Below are positions 14,203-16,372 of a DNA stretch of 16,372 nucleotides, piece by piece. A model generated the notes under the pieces. That model saw nothing but the letters and a program-made list of their open reading frames with translations. It made no database searches and had not been told where the DNA came from. Position 1 is the first letter of the stretch, and each line of letters starts with the position of its first letter. This stretch comes from Collinsella sp. (GTDB taxonomy: Bacteria > Actinomycetota > Coriobacteriia > Coriobacteriales > Coriobacteriaceae). The stretch spans positions 92,696 through 109,067 of the forward strand of contig DXMG01000001.1 in assembly GCA_019414325.1 (NCBI GenBank). The letters are read 5' to 3'. Made by a program: the position numbers and the translations under genes.

Positions 14203-14242
14203 CAAAATGATCCGTTTTCCTCCGTCCCCAAGGGATCAGTTG
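14203..14242 (+). repeat. Short satellite repeat, copy B, overlapping the EIIB-like stop codon
   Basis: It reads CAAAATGATCCGTTTTCC, then a CCGTCCCC core, then GGGATCAGTTG, matching the block at 1119-1157 (minus strand). TGATCC and GGATCA can form a six-base stem. The last bases overlap the end of the EIIB-like gene, whose TGA stop (14236-14238) lies inside the conserved GGATCAGTTG. Confidence 0.55.
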
Positions 14243-14718
14243 AACAGATTGCCGATGGGGTCGGGGGCGGAACTGGGGAGATAGCGGATTTCTAGTTCTA
14301 TGCCGAGCTTTTGCAGCTCTCTGAGAACAGCGACGTCTGTGTCGTCTACGGCAACTGCGGGCGTTGCGGGACGCTTGCCCTCCCCTGCCTGCATATGACC
14401 AATGCTGATCTTGGTGATCGGCACACCGCCCTTAACCAGCGCGAGCGCATCGGAGGGTGAGGCCACCATGATCAGAATCAATTGGCGAGGCGTTGCGGTA
14501 TGAATGACGTCGATGGTCCTTTGCACCGAGAAAAACCGCGTCCAAACGCCTTCTGGCGCCGCCACCCTCATGGGTGCCCATTGGCGCGAATCTGCCGCGA
14601 TCTCATCGTTGACGATTAGGACAAGGTTGGAACCCACGGCTTCGTTCCACAGCTCAACGTCTTGTCCGTAAATGAAACGGTCGTCGATGCGTGCGAGAAG
14701 AATCTTGGGTTGAGTCAT
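14236..14718 (-). CDS. PTS mannose/fructose/sorbose-family EIIB-like protein with His-to-Tyr change
   Basis: A 160-residue protein with the fold signature and length of mannose-family EIIB. The N-terminus is ILLARIDDRFIYGQDVELW (about residues 5-23), with later VNDEIAAD, ISIGHMQAGEGKRPAT and VAVDDTDVAVLREL segments. In active members the N-terminal motif is RIDxRLIHGQV, and its His carries the phosphate. Here that position is Tyr17 (codon TAC), with Asp in place of the following Val. It may therefore be unable to phosphorylate sugar and could be a regulatory or degenerate homologue. No mannose-family EIIA, EIIC or EIID gene is in the window. The start is placed at the ATG at 14718, just before the conserved strand, with a weak GGGG ribosome site; 14769 would add an unrelated leader. 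A minus-strand TAATAT at 14769-14774 could be its -10 box. Confidence 0.82.
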   Translation of the reverse strand: MTQPKILLARIDDRFIYGQDVELWNEAVGSNLVLIVNDEIAADSRQWAPMRVAAPEGVWTRFFSVQRTIDVIHTATPRQLILIMVASPSDALALVKGGVPITKISIGHMQAGEGKRPATPAVAVDDTDVAVLRELQKLGIELEIRYLPSSAPDPIGNLFN

Positions 14719-14807
14719 CGCTGCCCCATTCTGTTTGAGACCCGTAAGAGCAAGACATCGCGTCTCCAATATTAGTGCATTTAAAGTGAGAAAAGCCGTC
14801 AGAACAC

Positions 14808-14836
14808 TTGCGCGGATTTGCGATGTCCCGTATCAT
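14808..14836 (+). promoter_or_regulatory. Promoter of the tRNA-Thr gene
   Basis: TTGCGC (14808-14813) and TATCAT (14831-14836) are separated by exactly 17 bases, about 40 bases before the mature tRNA 5' end. Confidence 0.65.
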
Positions 14837-14875
14837 AGACAGCCGTTGACGCCTCAGTTGCGCCATCACATGGCC

Positions 14876-14951
14876 GCCAGCGTAGCTCAGTTGGTAGAGC
14901 ACCGCTCTCGTAAAGCGGGGGTCACCGGTTCGAGCCCGGTCGCTGGCTCCA
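14876..14951 (+). tRNA. tRNA-Thr (anticodon CGT)
   Basis: A complete cloverleaf. Acceptor GCCAGCG (14876-14882) pairs with CGCTGGC (14941-14947). A D arm with AGTTGGTAGA follows, then anticodon stem CCGCT/AGCGG with loop CTCGTAA giving anticodon CGT (reads ACG). The T arm has ACCGG and CCGGT around TTCGAGC, and an encoded CCA ends at 14951. The discriminator base is T. It is a single-gene unit with its own promoter and terminator. Confidence 0.97.
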
Positions 14952-14964
14952 TTGCATTAGTGCA

Positions 14965-14996
14965 GCTCAGAAGCGTAATTGCTTCTGAGCTTTTTT
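14965..14996 (+). terminator. Rho-independent terminator after tRNA-Thr
   Basis: GCTCAGAAGC (14965-14974) pairs perfectly with GCTTCTGAGC (14981-14990), followed by TTTTTT and further T residues. Confidence 0.93.
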
Positions 14997-15143
14997 GTTT
15001 TCGCGTCTCTTTCCTCCTTCTCCGAGGAGTGAAAAAGGGGTGAAAAACTTTTTTAACTGTTTTCCATAAATAGTTAGCATCATCCAACGTTCACATTAGA
15101 TCGAACAACAATCCTGTTACGCATAGCCTAATTCCGCTGAGTA
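14997..15143. other. Gap between tRNA-Thr terminator and the EcsC-like pseudogene
   Basis: It is AT-richer than its surroundings, with runs such as AAAAACTTTTTT near 15042. I see no gene, no clear promoter and no repeat of the tRNA 3' end that would mark an integration site. Confidence 0.4.
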
Positions 15144-16182
15144 TCAGAGAAGAACGTCCGGATTATATGCATCCAGCTTCGCTTCTCCAGTCGCCAGTGA
15201 CTCCTCCAGCCGGTCAGCATATTCAACAATAGAGCCGTAGAATATGGGAGTAAAATCCGAACTTTTCGATAAAGAGGGGTTCCGCTACGTCAATCCTCTT
15301 CTTGGCAACCGCGGCCTCATCCTTTTCATAGTACCCAGTGCCAGGAATCCGCTCGTTTGCCTGCGGCAAGCACTTAAGCTGCCTACACAAGCGCGCCGAC
15401 CCCTTTGAAAGACCCATAAAGGTGATAGCACCAGAGATTACGCCACCGACGCCCACAACAACCTTGCCAGCGGCATCCCCCACCGTCTGCTTTGTTATCT
15501 TGATACCCATGAAGCTCAAGAGCTTCTTCAGGATCGGATACCAACTGGTCTTGGTTAGCGACTGGCGAGCGACCTTTTTCGCGACCGCCTCTTGGGCGTT
15601 TTTGGCGATTACGGTTAGCATCGAATTCGCGCTGCCTACACCCATCATCACACCGAGCAACACTGCCATTTCGTAGAGAGTCTCGTCATCAACGTCGTCA
15701 CATTCTTCAAAAAAGGTCTGCCAGCCATACAGGTATGCCAGTTTCTGCATAATCCTGAATGCGTGCACGTAGTATTACGTAATATCGGCAGGAATGGTGC
15801 CCACCATCGCGACACCTCCGGGAAGACCCGCTGCAAAGGAAAAGGCGGTTGACTTCTTTGCCTCATAATCAATTACTTCTCTAGCAATTCTATCGATCAG
15901 GCCCACATCGATTCCGGCGGTAACGGGGGTCGTTTCCACGGCAAACTCGCCGACATCTTTATGGACACCCTTCCTCCTCAGCTCCGAGCGGAGGAAATGG
16001 GGCCGATCAATTCTCACTCCCTTTAGCCGAGCAACTTTTTTCATAAAGTCAATCAAAAATCTCTGGGCCTCCGCCAACTGCTCATCGCTCTTGTCTTTTA
16101 ACTCTGCAAAAGCCGAATCAACGAGAACAGCGACCCCAAGGCCCTCGCCCTCGTTTTTCTTTCCAAGCAGCCTGACGTCCAT
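15144..16182 (-). pseudogene. EcsC-like protein gene broken by a nonsense codon and a frameshift
   Basis: Two open segments belong to one former gene of about 345 codons. The first runs from the ATG at 16182 (GGAAGG at about 16187-16192) to a TAA at 15775-15777. Reading straight through in the same frame gives GTIPADI-T-[stop]-YYVHAFRIMQKLAYLYGW, where a CAA (Gln) to TAA change explains the stop. The second segment ends early at about 15223. Shifting one base near the AAAA run at about 15260 gives a plausible tail (FYGSIVEYADRLEESL...PDVLL) ending at TGA 15144-15146. The AGLPGG...PAD...LAYLYGW pattern and a Gly-rich hydrophobic C-terminal half resemble the EcsC family; this family call is by recollection and moderate. 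It lies next to an IS remnant, consistent with a decaying region. A sequencing error or recoding is a less likely explanation for two lesions. Confidence 0.7.
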
Positions 16183-16194
16183 ACAGCCTTCCAA

Positions 16195-16281
16195 TCAATG
16201 CGCCGCGCGGGCTATCGCGTTCTGCGACAGGCCGGACGCACGGAGCCTGAGGGCCTCCCTGGCCCTTATCCTTCTCGCCAT
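16195..16281 (-). pseudogene. Truncated IS21-type transposase (IstA) N-terminus
   Basis: A 28-codon reading frame starts at the ATG at 16281 with AGGAGG at 16288-16293, six bases upstream. Its product begins MARRIRAREALRLRASGLSQ and stops after NAIARAAH. This matches the start of IS21-family IstA proteins (a K/R-R-I-x-x-R-E-x-L-R-L-x-x-x-G-L-S-x-x-x-I-A helix-turn-helix). A full IstA is several hundred residues, so only the very start remains. The break at about 16195-16200 is followed directly by the ribosome site and start of the EcsC-like gene. Confidence 0.65.
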
Positions 16282-16350
16282 GCTGTACCTCCTTGGTCTC
16301 GGCTGCATGGACAGCCGGGGTGACGCATAATTTCTTTCGCAAATTGACAA
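16195..16350 (-). mobile_element. Left-end remnant of an IS21-type insertion sequence
   Basis: Upstream of the truncated IstA start on the minus strand are TTGTCAATTTGCGAAAG (from 16350) and a CGGCTG-CATGGA-CAGCCG hairpin (16300-16317). They look like the terminal region and leader of such an element. The outer boundary is my guess, and no target duplication can be checked because the window ends 22 bases further on. Confidence 0.45.
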
Positions 16351-16372
16351 CCGCATAGCGGAACACGGCCCG

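Noticed and set aside
14887..15087. 66-codon minus-strand frame overlapping the tRNA, product ending ATGLEPVTPALRERCSTN
   Set aside because: This is the antisense of the tRNA T and anticodon arms, a well-known source of false protein calls. It covers a clear tRNA and terminator.
14876..15143. Integration (att) site at the tRNA-Thr 3' end
   Set aside because: The tRNA is intact, but no repeat of its 3' end is found in the following 1.4 kb and no integrase gene is in the window.
16118..16366. 82-codon minus-strand frame at the right end
   Set aside because: It is in a different frame from the IS21 IstA-like start, crosses the EcsC-like start and has no homology-like features.

Overview
The window looks like chromosome of a high-GC Gram-positive gut bacterium, most likely a Collinsella-type coriobacterium. 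This is inferred from base composition, codon choice and gene content; no species marker is present. Most of it is a sugar-uptake region built from two paralogous modules. Each has a LacI-family repressor, a PTS lactose/cellobiose-family EIICB permease and a LacG-type 6-phospho-beta-glycosidase. Only module 1 also has an EIIA gene.

Layout: 1-847 (-) is a multi-pass membrane protein cut by the window edge. 848-1263 is intergenic and holds a large hairpin repeat. Module 1 is EIIA (1264-1602, -), LacI-1 (1817-2821, -), a 355-base control region with two predicted operators, then EIICB-1 (3177-4946, +) and GH1-1 (5017-6456, +). A terminator and a three-unit hairpin array follow. Module 2 is LacI-2 (6812-7822, -), a compact operator region, EIICB-2 (8098-9876, +) and GH1-2 (9952-11373, +), followed by a terminator and a four-unit array of the same hairpin. 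Next is a divergent pair: a LacR-like DeoR regulator (11886-12650, -) and an aldose 1-epimerase (12857-13909, +). Then come a second copy of the large hairpin repeat, an orphan mannose-family EIIB-like gene that lacks its phosphorylatable histidine (14236-14718, -), a tRNA-Thr(CGT) with promoter and terminator, a decayed EcsC-like pseudogene (15144-16182, -) and the truncated 5' end of an IS21-type element at the right edge.

How the genes fit together: each EIICB would import and phosphorylate a beta-galactoside or beta-glucoside using phosphate relayed from an EIIA. The GH1 enzyme would then split the 6-phosphosugar inside the cell. Both GH1 proteins keep the Ser-Trp...Lys-Arg-Tyr phosphate/galactose pocket of LacG, and the neighbours are a LacR-like regulator and a mutarotase, so lactose or a related beta-galactoside is the best guess. 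The tagatose-6-phosphate genes (lacABCD) are not in the window.

The most unusual content is non-coding: (i) seven copies of a palindromic element in two arrays with a regular 80-82 base period, each array between convergent genes; (ii) two diverged copies of a roughly 155-160 base hairpin element with an accompanying short repeat, one copy of which supplies the stop codon of the EIIB-like gene; (iii) predicted operators of the two paralogous repressors that differ by one base per half-site.
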